DNA of 16,823 nt from an uncultured Bacteroidota bacterium (GTDB lineage Bacteria > Bacteroidota > Bacteroidia > Chitinophagales > Chitinophagaceae). The notes beneath the pieces are model-generated. The model saw only the letters and a list, made by a program, of their open reading frames with translations. It made no database searches and had not been told where the DNA came from. The DNA is taken from NCBI GenBank assembly GCA_903847655.1, contig CAINEG010000191.1, forward strand, positions 1 to 16,823, read 5' to 3'. Positions 1-6,736 of this stretch are shown here, one piece after another (positions within the stretch are counted from its first letter, which is position 1; the number at the start of each line of letters is the position of its first letter). The position numbers were made by a program, and so were the translations under genes.

Positions 1-781
1 CAATCGCTGTTACTTTCGCTTTAGCGAATGCATATACTTTATCTTTAATTGCTTGGTCTTGTTCTGGTTTTTTATAATCACGCACTTCTGTAATACCTAC
101 TACTTTTCTTAACTCTGCTTGTGCTTTAATTTGTTTGCGAATAGCTTCATGTGCAATTTCTAAACATTGAACTAATTCTTCTTCAGAACATTCTTTTGCT
201 TCTCCTTCCACCATCATCAAATTCTTTTCAGTAGCAGCAATTAAAAATTCAAAATCCGAAATAGCTAATTGTGCTTTAGAAGGATTGATAATAAATTCTC
301 CTTTGATGCGGCCAATACGTACTTCAGAAATAATTTCTTTAATAGGAATATTAGAAACTGCTAATGCTGCTGATGCTGCAAGACAGGCTAATGAATCGGG
401 CATTACATTTTCATCACTTGATATCAAAGAGATTAATACTTGAACATCACATAAATAATCTTCAGGGAATAAAGGACGAAGTGCACGGTCAATTAAACGA
501 CTGGTTAATATTTCATAATCATTTAAACGTGCTTCTCTTTTGAAAAAAGAACCAGGAATACGACCAGCTGATGCAAATTTTTCTTGGTAGTCTACGCTTA
601 AAGGAAAAAAGTCTTGCCCTTCTTTAGGATCTTTATTGGCCACCACGGTGGCAAGTAAAATACAATTGCCTTGTCTTACTGTAACAGCACCGTCTGCTTG
701 ACGTGCTAATTTACCTGTTTCAATGAATACTTCTTGACCAGGATTTATTTCAAATTTTACCGATTTTGGTTGTACTAACAT
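1..781 (-). CDS. pnp: polyribonucleotide nucleotidyltransferase (PNPase), N-terminal part, cut by window edge
   Basis: PNPase degrades RNA 3' to 5' with phosphate, releasing nucleoside diphosphates, as a cytoplasmic trimer. The 260 codons present translate to MLVQPKSVKFEINPGQEVF and onward, covering the first RNase PH-like domain. Visible family landmarks are TGKLARQADGAVTV near residue 22, LLATVVANK, the FASAGRIPGSFFKREAR block, SRLIDRALRPLFP, and IISEVRIGRI. The usual length is about 700 residues, so roughly the last 60 percent (second RNase PH domain, KH and S1 domains) lies beyond base 1. The start is the ATG at 779-781, which gives the standard N-terminus. It lies 109 bases downstream of rpsO on the same strand with no TAnnTTTG box between them, so it is probably co-transcribed with rpsO, as in many bacteria. 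Confidence 0.97.
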   Translation of the reverse strand, partial: MLVQPKSVKFEINPGQEVFIETGKLARQADGAVTVRQGNCILLATVVANKDPKEGQDFFPLSVDYQEKFASAGRIPGSFFKREARLNDYEILTSRLIDRALRPLFPEDYLCDVQVLISLISSDENVMPDSLACLAASAALAVSNIPIKEIISEVRIGRIKGEFIINPSKAQLAISDFEFLIAATEKNLMMVEGEAKECSEEELVQCLEIAHEAIRKQIKAQAELRKVVGITEVRDYKKPEQDQAIKDKVYAFAKAKVTAI

Positions 782-839
782 TTTAATTTTTTTTATACAG
801 TTGATCGCAAGGAAAAACTGAAAGTATATAAACAACTAA

Positions 840-864
840 TCCCAACCGTGTTGTGCAGTTGGGA
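840..864 (-). other. stem-loop in the rpsO-pnp spacer
   Basis: The arms 840-846 (TCCCAAC) and 858-864 (GTTGGGA) pair perfectly over 7 base pairs around an 11-base loop. On the transcribed minus strand no run of U follows, so this is not a classical intrinsic terminator. In E. coli the same spacer carries a terminator and an RNase III hairpin through which PNPase represses its own mRNA. The position here suggests a comparable processing or control hairpin, but that role is inference. Confidence 0.5.
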
Positions 865-890
865 CAGCTTATTAATAAGTTCTTCTTGAA

Positions 891-1163
891 TTATTTTCTT
901 AAACCTAATTTTTCAATTAGAGCGCGGTAACCAGTTAGGTTATGTTTTTGTAAATAAACCAATAAACGCTTACGCTGACCCACTAATTGCATCAACCCTC
1001 TTTGAGTTGAATGGTCTTTGTGGTTTGCTTTCAGGTGACCTGAGATGTGCGCAATACGCTCGGTTAATAAAGCGACTTGTCCTTCGATAGAACCAGTGTT
1101 TGTTGCTTTACCGCCAAATTCGGCAAATATGCCTGCTTTTTTTTCTTTTGTTAAGGTAGCCAT
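891..1163 (-). CDS. rpsO: 30S ribosomal protein S15
   Basis: S15 is a primary 16S rRNA-binding protein of the small subunit that nucleates the platform with S6, S18 and S11. The 90-residue product has the family's length (usually 89). It shows the conserved helical core: TNTGSIEGQVALLTERI (about 21-37), HLKANHKDHSTQRGL (about 43-57) with the H-x3-DxxxxRGL rRNA-binding stretch, and RKRLLVYLQ (about 64-72). The start ATG at 1161-1163 gives the family's MxLT-KEKK type N-terminus. It is followed by pnp on the same strand. Its leader (about 1164-1220) contains a strong palindrome, which may be relevant because S15 represses its own mRNA in several phyla through unrelated leader structures. Confidence 0.99.
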   Translation of the reverse strand: MATLTKEKKAGIFAEFGGKATNTGSIEGQVALLTERIAHISGHLKANHKDHSTQRGLMQLVGQRKRLLVYLQKHNLTGYRALIEKLGLRK

Positions 1164-1182
1164 TGTAAAAACTTCTTTTTTT

Positions 1183-1201
1183 GTAGTTAACTGTTAACTA
1201 C
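1183..1201 (-). promoter_or_regulatory. palindrome / hairpin in the rpsO leader
   Basis: GTAGTTAAC at 1183-1191 and GTTAACTAC at 1193-1201 form a perfect 9-base inverted repeat around a single base. As minus-strand RNA it folds as an 8-bp stem with a CAG loop, ending 19 bases before the rpsO ATG. As DNA it is a near-ideal dimer operator. It is either an S15 autoregulatory element or a transcription factor site; the sequence alone does not decide. On the plus strand it is followed by a T-rich stretch (GGTTTTATTTTTTT), so a plus-strand terminator is a third reading, but no plus-strand gene lies upstream. Confidence 0.5.
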
Positions 1202-1225
1202 GGTTTTATTTTTTTATTTCGGCTG

Positions 1226-1254
1226 CGAAGATACGTGGAAAAGGCGTAAATCAA
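1226..1254 (-). promoter_or_regulatory. candidate rpsO promoter (-33 TTG, -7 TATCTTCG)
   Basis: On the minus strand TTG (1254-1252) is followed after 18 bases by TATCTTCG (1233-1226), one base off the Bacteroidota -7 consensus TAnnTTTG, with the usual pyrimidine after it. Transcription would start near 1220, giving a leader of about 57 bases that contains the 1183-1201 palindrome. The TTG overlaps the stop codon of the upstream LolA-like gene. Confidence 0.5.
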
Positions 1255-1874
1255 TCAAAAATTTCGACGTTTTTTGGATATTTAGATCGATCAAATAGGA
1301 ATATTTTATCGATTAATACGACGGTGTAGTTAATAGACAGTACTTTAACAAATGTGCTGTTATTGCTTTTATCCAAAATTGTGGCAGTGGAAAGTGCCGA
1401 TTTTAGCTTGTCAATGACCAAGGTCACTTTCTGGAAACTCTTGCGTTTGTCGATAGGAATAAGCTCAATGGTTGCTGAATTACTATTTTGACTTAAAACG
1501 CTGTAATTGAAGTCTTTATCGTAGTTACCTGATAATAATTTTTGCGGACTTAGGGTTTGATCCGATTCGGAAATATTGGACTTGGAAATAGTGTTTACCC
1601 CATCAAAATTATAAATGGTCGACCCATCACAAAGAATCTCTGTACCCCCTTGCTTTAATAAATATTTGTCTCCTTTCATCTTCAAATTGATGGATTTAGA
1701 CCCCAAGGCTTTTCCTTTGCTGTTTTTAGATATAAGCTCAATGCTTACTAAAATACCCTTTGACCCCTTTACTTTGGCCCCAATTTGATCTAAAATTGCC
1801 TTGGCCTGACTGTCTTTTTGAGCAGAGACGTTGAAAACAGTAAAAAACGCGACCAATAGGTAAAATAATCTCAT
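1251..1874 (-). CDS. LolA-like outer-membrane lipoprotein carrier protein
   Basis: The LolA family carries lipoproteins across the periplasm from the inner-membrane Lol transporter to the outer membrane. The 207-residue product starts with a signal peptide (about 1-18, hydrophobic LFYLLVAFFTVF, cleavage near VSA|QK). A LolA-like half-barrel pattern follows: helix DSQAKAILDQIGAKVK, strands LVSIELIS and SKSINLKMKGDKYLLK, then EILCDGSTIYNFDGVNTIS (the 'apply, ask, print' strand of LolA), and LSPQKLLSGNYDKDFNY. Late strands include IELIPIDKRKSFQKVTLVID. Sequence conservation is low, as is typical for the family in Bacteroidota. A LolA-type gene directly downstream of ftsK is, from memory, a common arrangement in this phylum, which supports the call. 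The spacing to ftsK is 94 bases and a -7 box lies in it. Confidence 0.75.
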   Translation of the reverse strand: MRLFYLLVAFFTVFNVSAQKDSQAKAILDQIGAKVKGSKGILVSIELISKNSKGKALGSKSINLKMKGDKYLLKQGGTEILCDGSTIYNFDGVNTISKSNISESDQTLSPQKLLSGNYDKDFNYSVLSQNSNSATIELIPIDKRKSFQKVTLVIDKLKSALSTATILDKSNNSTFVKVLSINYTVVLIDKIFLFDRSKYPKNVEIFD

Positions 1875-1904
1875 GGTATATATTTATAGCAAATCCAACT
1901 TGGA

Positions 1905-1912
1905 CAAAATTA
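1905..1912 (-). promoter_or_regulatory. -7 element upstream of the LolA-like gene
   Basis: Minus-strand TAATTTTG followed by T matches the Bacteroidota -7 consensus TAnnTTTG exactly. It would start transcription near 1898, about 24 bases before the ATG. I see no TTG at the expected distance. A 10-base palindrome TAAGGCCTTA (1919-1928) sits where the spacer would be. Confidence 0.4.
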
Positions 1913-1968
1913 ATGATTTAAGGCCTTAGGAAGTCTAGACGCCATTTTTTAATAAAAAAATAACTTTC

Positions 1969-4458
1969 CTATAGGTTCTTTTGTAAAAATACGTTCAATT
2001 CAGCCTCTGTTTTGTACAATACCTCTCTTGGCTTACTGCCCTGACTGGGTCCTACCAAACCAGCAGATTCTAATTGATCCATCAACCTACCTGCTCTATT
2101 GTAGCCCAATTTCATTCTTCTTTGAATTAAGGAGGTAGAGCCCATTTGCGCATGCACAATCAATTTGGCCGCTTCTTCAAATAATACATCCCTTGCGCCT
2201 GCATCAAAATTACCTGCGTCCATTTCTTTTTCATCTATATATTCTGGTAATAGGAATGCTTGTGGGTAGCCTTTTTGATCTGCAATAAAGGAACAAACAC
2301 GATCCACTTCTGGGGTATCCACAAAAGCACATTGCAAACGCGTAATTTCACCATTGTAACTTACCAGCATATCTCCCTTACCAATCAATTGCTCTGCCCC
2401 ACCAGCATCTAAAATAGTTCTACTGTCAATTTTACTGGACACTTTAAAGGCAATACGTGCAGGGAAATTGGCTTTAATAGTGCCTGTAATAATATTTACA
2501 CTTGGTCTTTGGGTAGCAATAATTAAATGGATACCCACCGCTCTTGCCAATTGAGCCAAACGCGCAATGGGCATTTCCACTTCCTTACCTGCAGTCATAA
2601 TTAAATCGGCAAACTCATCCACCACCAAAACAATAAAGGGTAAAAACTGATGCCCCTTTTCTGGATTCAATTTACGCGATGTAAATTTTTCATTGTATTC
2701 TTTAATGTTTCTACAGCCTGCTTCTTTTAATAAATCATACCTATTGTCCATTTCAATACATAAGGCATTTAAGGTATTGATTACTTTTTTCGTGTCTGTA
2801 ATAATCGCGTCTTCTTCTCCAGGTAATTTAGCCAAGAAATGTTTTTCAATGACACGGTATAAACTCAACTCTACTTTTTTAGGATCTACTAATACAAACT
2901 TCAATTGAGATGGATGTTTCTTATAGAGTAAGGAAACCAAGATCGCATTTAAACCTACCGACTTCCCTTGTCCTGTTGCACCAGCCATTAACAAGTGCGG
3001 CATGCTTGCTAAATCAACTATAAAATTTTCATTGTCAATTTTTTTACCAATAGCAATAGGTAAAGAAAATTTACTGGTTTGAAATTTTTCACTGGCTAGT
3101 AATGTTTTCATACTCACCACCGACTTGCGAATATTTGGCACTTCAATGCCAATGGTCCCCTTCCCAGGAATGGGTGCGATGATACGAATGCCTAAGGCGG
3201 CTAAGCTTAAAGCAATATCATCTTCCAAATTCTTAATGCGACTAATACGTACCCCAGGTGCTGGAACTATTTCATATAAAGTAACGGTAGGACCCACAGT
3301 AGCAGCTATTCTTTGAATGGCAATATCATAATTTTTAAGTGTAGCTATGATTTGATTCTTATGTGTTTCTAATTCTTCAGGATCCTGCACAATTTTTTCA
3401 GAGCCATGCGTTTCCAATAAATTTAAATGCGGATACTTGTAATTTTTCAAATCCAAAGTGGCATCATATTGTGTACCGATACTACCCACTGGCACAATGG
3501 CCTCTTTTGCTAGATCTTTGATTTCTAAATCTAGGTCCTCTAACAACTCTCCATTAAAATCTTCTATATTCGTAGGCTCAATAATGGTGGCTACTGGCTC
3601 TTCAATTAAAGTGGGCGCCAATTCCATTGATGCAATGGTAGGTTCTTCTACCAAATCAATTTCATCAAAGGATGTTCCATTGGTTAATGGCTCCACCACT
3701 GTATCATTTTTTAAAGTATTGGCACTAAATGCTTCATTTTTATTTTCAGGGGCATTCAAATCCCATTCTTGTTTCACTGCTTCTTCGGTATCCTCTGTCA
3801 CAAAAACTTCTTCCTTTACCTTAGGTTTTAGAAAATCAAAACTTGGTACATTGAAACTTGGATTGAACCTCCAGATGAAATAACTAAACCCAGCGACCAA
3901 CAACAAAGCACCTGTTCCAAAACTACCAATCCATTTGATTAACCAACTGCTGCTGTATTCGCCGAGTGCCCCACCCCAAGAAAACAAGGCACCTTGTGTG
4001 ATAAAGGCAAAAGAGGTACTCAATATTAATAAACCTACAATTACATAACGTAGGTTTCTCCATAAACTAAAAATGGGTTTAGTGAAAAATAAGTTCACCC
4101 CTAAAACAAAAAAGAAGGAACAAAGTAAATAGGCAGGTAGGCCAAATCCATTGAACATAATTTGATACGCTACAAAAGCCCCTATATACCCCATTAAATT
4201 ATTCGCCTTCAAATCATTGACTGTAAATAAATGAGTACGCCAAAGTTGAACCATGTCTTGGTCTTCTTGCCAAGTAAATAAATAAGAGGTAAAGGCAACA
4301 AATAAAAATAAAGTAATCAACAAGCTGATAGCCCCGAATATTTTAGAAGTTCGTTCATCCTTTACTACTTCAGTTACAGAAACATCAGATTCTTTGTCTG
4401 GGTTAAGTGCGTCTACTGAAACCTTGGGTTCTTTTTTGCCTTTAAGCGTATTTGCCAT
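1969..4458 (-). CDS. ftsK: DNA translocase FtsK
   Basis: FtsK is a septum-bound hexameric ATPase that pumps chromosome ends across the closing division septum and aligns dif sites for XerCD. The 829-residue product has an N-terminal membrane domain with about four segments (near 40-62, 90-125, 136-155, 178-197). An acidic, low-complexity linker of about 130 residues follows (about 205-335), much shorter than in E. coli. The motor domain has Walker A GATGQGKS at 493-500, Walker B LVVDE at 611-615, and the conserved ATQRPSVNIITGTIKANFP (648-666). The C-terminal winged-helix gamma domain (about 765-815; SLIQRRMKLGYNRAGRLMDQ) is the part that reads KOPS-type orienting sequences. All expected parts are present. 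The ATG at 4456-4458 is the only start before the first membrane segment; a promoter lies only five bases upstream. Confidence 0.98.
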   Translation of the reverse strand: MANTLKGKKEPKVSVDALNPDKESDVSVTEVVKDERTSKIFGAISLLITLFLFVAFTSYLFTWQEDQDMVQLWRTHLFTVNDLKANNLMGYIGAFVAYQIMFNGFGLPAYLLCSFFFVLGVNLFFTKPIFSLWRNLRYVIVGLLILSTSFAFITQGALFSWGGALGEYSSSWLIKWIGSFGTGALLLVAGFSYFIWRFNPSFNVPSFDFLKPKVKEEVFVTEDTEEAVKQEWDLNAPENKNEAFSANTLKNDTVVEPLTNGTSFDEIDLVEEPTIASMELAPTLIEEPVATIIEPTNIEDFNGELLEDLDLEIKDLAKEAIVPVGSIGTQYDATLDLKNYKYPHLNLLETHGSEKIVQDPEELETHKNQIIATLKNYDIAIQRIAATVGPTVTLYEIVPAPGVRISRIKNLEDDIALSLAALGIRIIAPIPGKGTIGIEVPNIRKSVVSMKTLLASEKFQTSKFSLPIAIGKKIDNENFIVDLASMPHLLMAGATGQGKSVGLNAILVSLLYKKHPSQLKFVLVDPKKVELSLYRVIEKHFLAKLPGEEDAIITDTKKVINTLNALCIEMDNRYDLLKEAGCRNIKEYNEKFTSRKLNPEKGHQFLPFIVLVVDEFADLIMTAGKEVEMPIARLAQLARAVGIHLIIATQRPSVNIITGTIKANFPARIAFKVSSKIDSRTILDAGGAEQLIGKGDMLVSYNGEITRLQCAFVDTPEVDRVCSFIADQKGYPQAFLLPEYIDEKEMDAGNFDAGARDVLFEEAAKLIVHAQMGSTSLIQRRMKLGYNRAGRLMDQLESAGLVGPSQGSKPREVLYKTEAELNVFLQKNL

Positions 4459-4478
4459 GATAACAAATATAAGTTATC
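4459..4478. promoter_or_regulatory. inverted repeat over the ftsK -7 region
   Basis: GATAAC (4459-4464) and GTTATC (4473-4478) are perfect 6-base arms around 8 bases. They are centred on the candidate -7 box (4464-4471) and end at the base next to the ftsK ATG. The layout is that of an operator covering a core promoter. Short arms in AT-rich DNA can arise by chance, so confidence is modest. Confidence 0.35.
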
Positions 4479-4491
4479 TGTATAGGACCAA
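4464..4491 (-). promoter_or_regulatory. candidate ftsK promoter, almost leaderless
   Basis: Minus-strand TTG (4491-4489), then 17 bases, then TATATTTG (4471-4464) plus T, an exact TAnnTTTG match. Only five bases separate the box from the ATG, so the predicted transcript starts at or within a few bases of the start codon. The spacer is one or two bases shorter than the usual 19. Confidence 0.5.
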
Positions 4492-4533
4492 AAAGGAATT
4501 TGAGCAAATGTGTAAAATTGAAAAAGGAGAAGG

Positions 4534-4947
4534 CTACTTATCCACTTTATGCTTAAAAACAACCCTTAGCCAGCTCATCCACCCTAGCATAAAAAACAAT
4601 CCGCCGATGGGTGTGATGGGGCCTAAAAAACTGGCCCATGAAATATTAAAAATGGTCGTTAAAACCAATAAATACAAGGATCCACTAAAACAAAAAATAC
4701 CTATAATAAAAAAATATGCAGCCCATCCTAGCCATTTTTGTTCCCCCATTGCTGCTTGGTTTTGACTGCCATAAATAGATAGGGCAATGAGTGCCATTGC
4801 ATGGATGAATTGATACCTAACGCCGGTTTCAAAAATGGTGACACGATCCGTCAACACATAAGTTTTTAAGGTATGCGCTCCAAAAGCGCCAAGTAGCACT
4901 GCAATTAAAGAAAAAATTAAGCCCCCAATTAATATTTTACGATGCAT
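4534..4947 (-). CDS. DUF423 family small membrane protein
   Basis: The 137-residue protein has four predicted membrane segments (about 5-23, 45-60, 70-95, 105-130) and the DUF423 signature: LLGAFGAHTLK near 18-28, RYQFIHAMALI near 44-54, the CFSGSLYLL stretch, and LGPITPIGGLFFMLGW near the C-terminus. The family is widespread (E. coli YgdD is a member) and its biochemical role is not known to me. The start ATG (4945-4947) lies inside the last codons of the upstream shikimate kinase gene. The 11-base overlap indicates translational coupling within one operon. No terminator is seen in the 75 bases before ftsK. Confidence 0.93.
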   Translation of the reverse strand: MHRKILIGGLIFSLIAVLLGAFGAHTLKTYVLTDRVTIFETGVRYQFIHAMALIALSIYGSQNQAAMGEQKWLGWAAYFFIIGIFCFSGSLYLLVLTTIFNISWASFLGPITPIGGLFFMLGWMSWLRVVFKHKVDK

Positions 4948-5455
4948 GTTTTAAGATTAATTTTTTTAAGCCAGCCTCTGTGATTTGTGCTGAACTTAAT
5001 CGGTAATTAGCCTGTTGGTAATAGGCATATCTTTCGACCAATTTTTGCTGAATGAAATTAGCTAGTGCTTCATCAGACAAATTTGCAATTAGAGGGCGAT
5101 GGGCTTTTTCTGCAATTAATCTTTGCACCAATACTTCTACCGATTCATCCAACCAAATAACAATGCCTTCTTTTTTCATCCAAGACATATTGTCCTGAAA
5201 ACAAGGCGTGCCGCCACCCGTAGCCAACACAAACTTTTTTTTCTCCTTGAACCACCTTAAAATTTTAGCTTCTAGTTTTCTGAAATGATCTTCCCCATCT
5301 TCTTCAAAAATTTCTGCAATGGTTTTTTCTTCGGTCATTTCAATCAAATCGTCTAAGTCATAGCCGGCCGATTTAATCCACTTGGCCATTTTTTTTGTCC
5401 AGAAACTTTTTCCAGAACCCATCATCCCAATTAAAAATATTTTTTCAGCAGCCAT
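4937..5455 (-). CDS. aroK: shikimate kinase
   Basis: Shikimate kinase transfers phosphate from ATP to the 3-hydroxyl of shikimate, the fifth step of the chorismate pathway. The 172-residue protein has the normal single-domain length. Walker A is GMMGSGKS (10-17). The shikimate-binding residues of the family are in place: D35 in YDLDD, R59 in the GEDHFRKLE block, and GGG at 80-82 in ATGGGTP. The lid arginine R120 (HRPLI) and the late R142 (ERYAYY) also match. One small oddity is F18 where most members have S or T after the P-loop serine. It begins 9 bases after the glutaryl-CoA dehydrogenase stop and overlaps the DUF423 gene, so it is the middle gene of a three-gene unit. Confidence 0.95.
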   Translation of the reverse strand: MAAEKIFLIGMMGSGKSFWTKKMAKWIKSAGYDLDDLIEMTEEKTIAEIFEEDGEDHFRKLEAKILRWFKEKKKFVLATGGGTPCFQDNMSWMKKEGIVIWLDESVEVLVQRLIAEKAHRPLIANLSDEALANFIQQKLVERYAYYQQANYRLSSAQITEAGLKKLILKHAS

Positions 5456-5464
5456 TTTTTAGGA

Positions 5465-6649
5465 CTATTTAAACGCATTAAAACCGGTGATGTCCATCCC
5501 AGTAATCAATAAATGAATATCATGTGTTCCTTCATAGGTAAGCACACTTTCTAAGTTCATGATATGTCTCATGATGGAATACTCTCCTGTAATGCCCATG
5601 CCTCCTAATATTTGTCTTGCCTCTCTTGCAATCTGAGCAGCTATTTCACAACTATTTCTTTTGGCCATACTAATTTGCGCAGGAGTGGCACGACCCTCGT
5701 TCATCAACACACCCAATCTCCAAACCATCAATTGTGCTTTGGTAATTTCAGTCACCATTTCGGCTAACTTTTTTTGTTGCAATTGAAAGGCGGCAATGGG
5801 TTTCCCAAACTGAACGCGCTCTTTACTATAACGCAAAGCCGTATCGTAACAATCCATGGCGGCACCTAAGGCCCCCCAAGCAATACCATACCTTGCTTTA
5901 CTTAGACAACCCAAAGGACCTTTCAATCCTTTTACATTGGGTAATATATTTTCTTTAGGTACTTTCACATTATCAAAAACCAATTCTCCAGTGGCACTGG
6001 CCCTTAAACTCCATTTGCCATGCGTAGTAGGTGTTGAAAAACCTTCCATTCCTCTTTCAACAATAATTCCTTTAATCTCTCCCGCTTCATTTTTTGCCCA
6101 TACTACCGCTACTTGTGCAAAAGGGGCATTGCTAATCCACATTTTAGCACCATTTAAAATCACATGGTCTCCTGCCTCTTTATAATTGGTCAACATACTA
6201 GATGGATCTGATCCATGATCAGGCTCGGTCAAACCAAAACAACCCAACCATTCCCCAGAGGCTAATTTGGGTAAATATTTTTTCTTTTGTGCTTCATTGC
6301 CATAGGCATAAATAGGAAACATCACCAATGAACCTTGCACACTTGCGGTACTTCTCACACCGCTGTCCCCTCTTTCTAATTCTTGCATCATGAGGCCATA
6401 GCTAATATAATCCAAGCCACCACCTCCATACTCCACAGGTACCGTTGGACCAAAACATCCAAGATCACCTAATTGTTTTATAATTTGAGTAGGGAATTCG
6501 GCACGTTGTGCATAATCTTCAATGATGGGAGAAATTTCTTTTTTTACATAATCTCTAATGGCAGTGCGCACCATGCGTTGCTCTTCTGAAAGCAATTCAT
6601 CCAATTGGTAATAATCTGGTGATTCAAATAAGTCGGCTCTGACTGCCAT
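5465..6649 (-). CDS. glutaryl-CoA dehydrogenase (acyl-CoA dehydrogenase family)
   Basis: This FAD enzyme oxidises and decarboxylates glutaryl-CoA to crotonyl-CoA in lysine and tryptophan breakdown. The 394-residue product resembles vertebrate GCDH throughout: SVQGSLVMFPIYAYG, GCFGLTEPDHGSDPSSM, SLRASATGE, CLSKARYGIAWGALGA and YEGTHDIH, whose E373 is the expected catalytic base. E92 and R99 in ELERGDSGVR correspond, with the same spacing, to the glutarate-binding Glu87 and Arg94 of human GCDH, which separates it from short-chain acyl-CoA dehydrogenases. The frame is open 36 codons further upstream to 6757, but that extension runs into the divergent transporter gene and past a promoter and resembles no family member. 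The start MAVRADLFE (6647-6649) is therefore chosen. It is first in an operon with aroK and DUF423. Confidence 0.93.
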   Translation of the reverse strand: MAVRADLFESPDYYQLDELLSEEQRMVRTAIRDYVKKEISPIIEDYAQRAEFPTQIIKQLGDLGCFGPTVPVEYGGGGLDYISYGLMMQELERGDSGVRSTASVQGSLVMFPIYAYGNEAQKKKYLPKLASGEWLGCFGLTEPDHGSDPSSMLTNYKEAGDHVILNGAKMWISNAPFAQVAVVWAKNEAGEIKGIIVERGMEGFSTPTTHGKWSLRASATGELVFDNVKVPKENILPNVKGLKGPLGCLSKARYGIAWGALGAAMDCYDTALRYSKERVQFGKPIAAFQLQQKKLAEMVTEITKAQLMVWRLGVLMNEGRATPAQISMAKRNSCEIAAQIAREARQILGGMGITGEYSIMRHIMNLESVLTYEGTHDIHLLITGMDITGFNAFK

Positions 6650-6651
6650 AA

Positions 6652-6669
6652 TAGATAATTTTAGATAAT
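6652..6669 (-). repeat. direct repeat in the glutaryl-CoA dehydrogenase leader
   Basis: TAGATAAT occurs at 6652-6659 and again at 6662-6669, exactly ten bases (one helical turn) apart. It lies between the -7 box and the start codon, ending three bases before the ATG on the minus strand. It could be a tandem binding site or an unstructured A/U-rich ribosome-access region; chance is also possible in such AT-rich DNA. Confidence 0.35.
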
Positions 6670-6682
6670 AAACAAACTTGTA

Positions 6683-6690
6683 CAAAGGTA
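6683..6690 (-). promoter_or_regulatory. -7 element upstream of glutaryl-CoA dehydrogenase
   Basis: Minus-strand TACCTTTG followed by T matches TAnnTTTG exactly and predicts a leader of about 27-30 bases before the ATG at 6649. The -33 position is TTT rather than TTG. Its place inside the longer open frame is one argument against the upstream start. Confidence 0.5.
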
Positions 6691-6736
6691 GCAGAAACGA
6701 CAGTAAAAAAGTATATTTACAATAACAATAATTCAT

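Noticed and set aside
1919..1928. Palindrome TAAGGCCTTA upstream of the LolA-like gene
   Set aside because: Only 10 bases and no second feature supports it; noted in the promoter entry but not claimed as an operator.
3458..3883. 141-codon open frame antisense to ftsK
   Set aside because: It is opposite the low-complexity linker of ftsK, is rich in Ser, Thr and Val as expected for a mirror of acidic codons, has no promoter and no family pattern.
5856..6185. 109-codon open frame antisense to glutaryl-CoA dehydrogenase
   Set aside because: Shadow of a well-supported conserved gene; no promoter or recognisable domain.
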